Shown: positions 6,093-6,194 of the stretch, piece by piece
Numbering within the stretch: position 1 is the first letter of the stretch
How the letters are laid out: every line of letters begins with the position of its first letter
Origin: Eubacterium sp.
GTDB taxonomy: Bacteria; Bacillota; Clostridia; Lachnospirales; Lachnospiraceae
Reading direction: 5' to 3'
DNA: 6,194 nucleotides
Assembly (NCBI GenBank): GCA_003520145.1
Contig: DOVJ01000052.1
Coordinates: forward strand, 1 to 6,194
The notes under the pieces: model-generated
Told to the model about the DNA's origin: nothing
Seen by the model: the letters and a program-made list of their open reading frames with translations, nothing else
Database searches by the model: none
Position numbers and translations under genes: made by a program

Positions 6093-6194
6093 ATGTAAAA
6101 AAACTATCACTAGGACACGTCAAGATTTCTATCTCTTTGCAAGTCGCCTATTAGCAAGTGCTCCGCGAAAACTCGCCGCTAACGCGGCTCGGAC
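6093..6194. other. Intergenic tail with GC-rich potential hairpins
   Basis: The 100 bases after the lipoprotein stop hold no complete gene. From about 6161 the sequence becomes GC-rich and can fold in competing ways: GCCGC (6175-6179) with GCGGC (6184-6188), CCGCG (6163-6167) with CGCGG (6183-6187), and GCGA (6165-6168) with TCGC (6173-6176). No T-run is visible before the window ends, so a terminator cannot be confirmed. On the minus strand a 21-codon frame runs in from the window edge to TAG at 6129-6131; it could be the end of a convergent gene or chance. Confidence 0.3.

Noticed and set aside
6129..6194. Minus-strand 21-codon open frame entering from the right edge, as a convergent gene end.
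   Set aside because: It is too short, is Ala/Arg-rich because of the GC-rich stretch, and has no recognisable similarity; it cannot be called from this window.

Overview
The window looks like chromosomal DNA from a low-to-moderate GC Firmicute, most likely a Lachnospiraceae-type clostridium. This rests on strong AGGAGG-type ribosome sites, sigma-A promoters with perfect TATAAT boxes, and a stand-alone Cys-tailed LUD protein, a GufA-type ZIP transporter and small two-helix membrane proteins of kinds I associate with that group. The taxon is inference from memory of gene types, not a search.

Layout. A divergent promoter region at about 4049-4175 separates two units. Leftward (minus strand) runs a tight gene string: a LUD-domain protein (3422-4048), a 453-residue membrane protein that joins a complete MntP-like manganese exporter to a complete ZIP-family transporter (2059-3420), two tandem paralogous two-helix membrane proteins (1782-2048 and 1479-1739), and a DUF3267-type membrane protein with an HExxH zincin motif (886-1473). 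Gaps are 4-42 bases and no terminator or new promoter is evident, so one operon is likely. Past it, 602-892 holds the wreck of a KilA-N-domain gene, with a perfect 26-bp palindrome inside it, and a 40-codon ORF that overlaps by ATGA the start of a metallo-beta-lactamase-fold hydrolase (9-605). Rightward (plus strand) is one large lipoprotein gene (4176-6092), with a propeller-like N-terminal half and a C-terminal HEVWH zincin-like domain. The last ~100 bases are intergenic, with a GC-rich structured stretch at the very end.

How the parts may work together. The two promoters face away from each other and share a dyad (GTCAAATG-N15-CATTTGAC), so one regulator could control both units. The leftward operon combines a metal exporter/importer fusion with a putative membrane zinc protease and small membrane proteins. 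The rightward gene makes a surface protein that is itself a putative zinc protein. A metal-homeostasis or envelope role is a reasonable hypothesis, but no sequence feature proves it. The most unusual items are the MntP-ZIP fusion, the tandem small paralogs with oppositely charged tails, the KilA-N relic with its palindrome, and the shared operator-like dyad.
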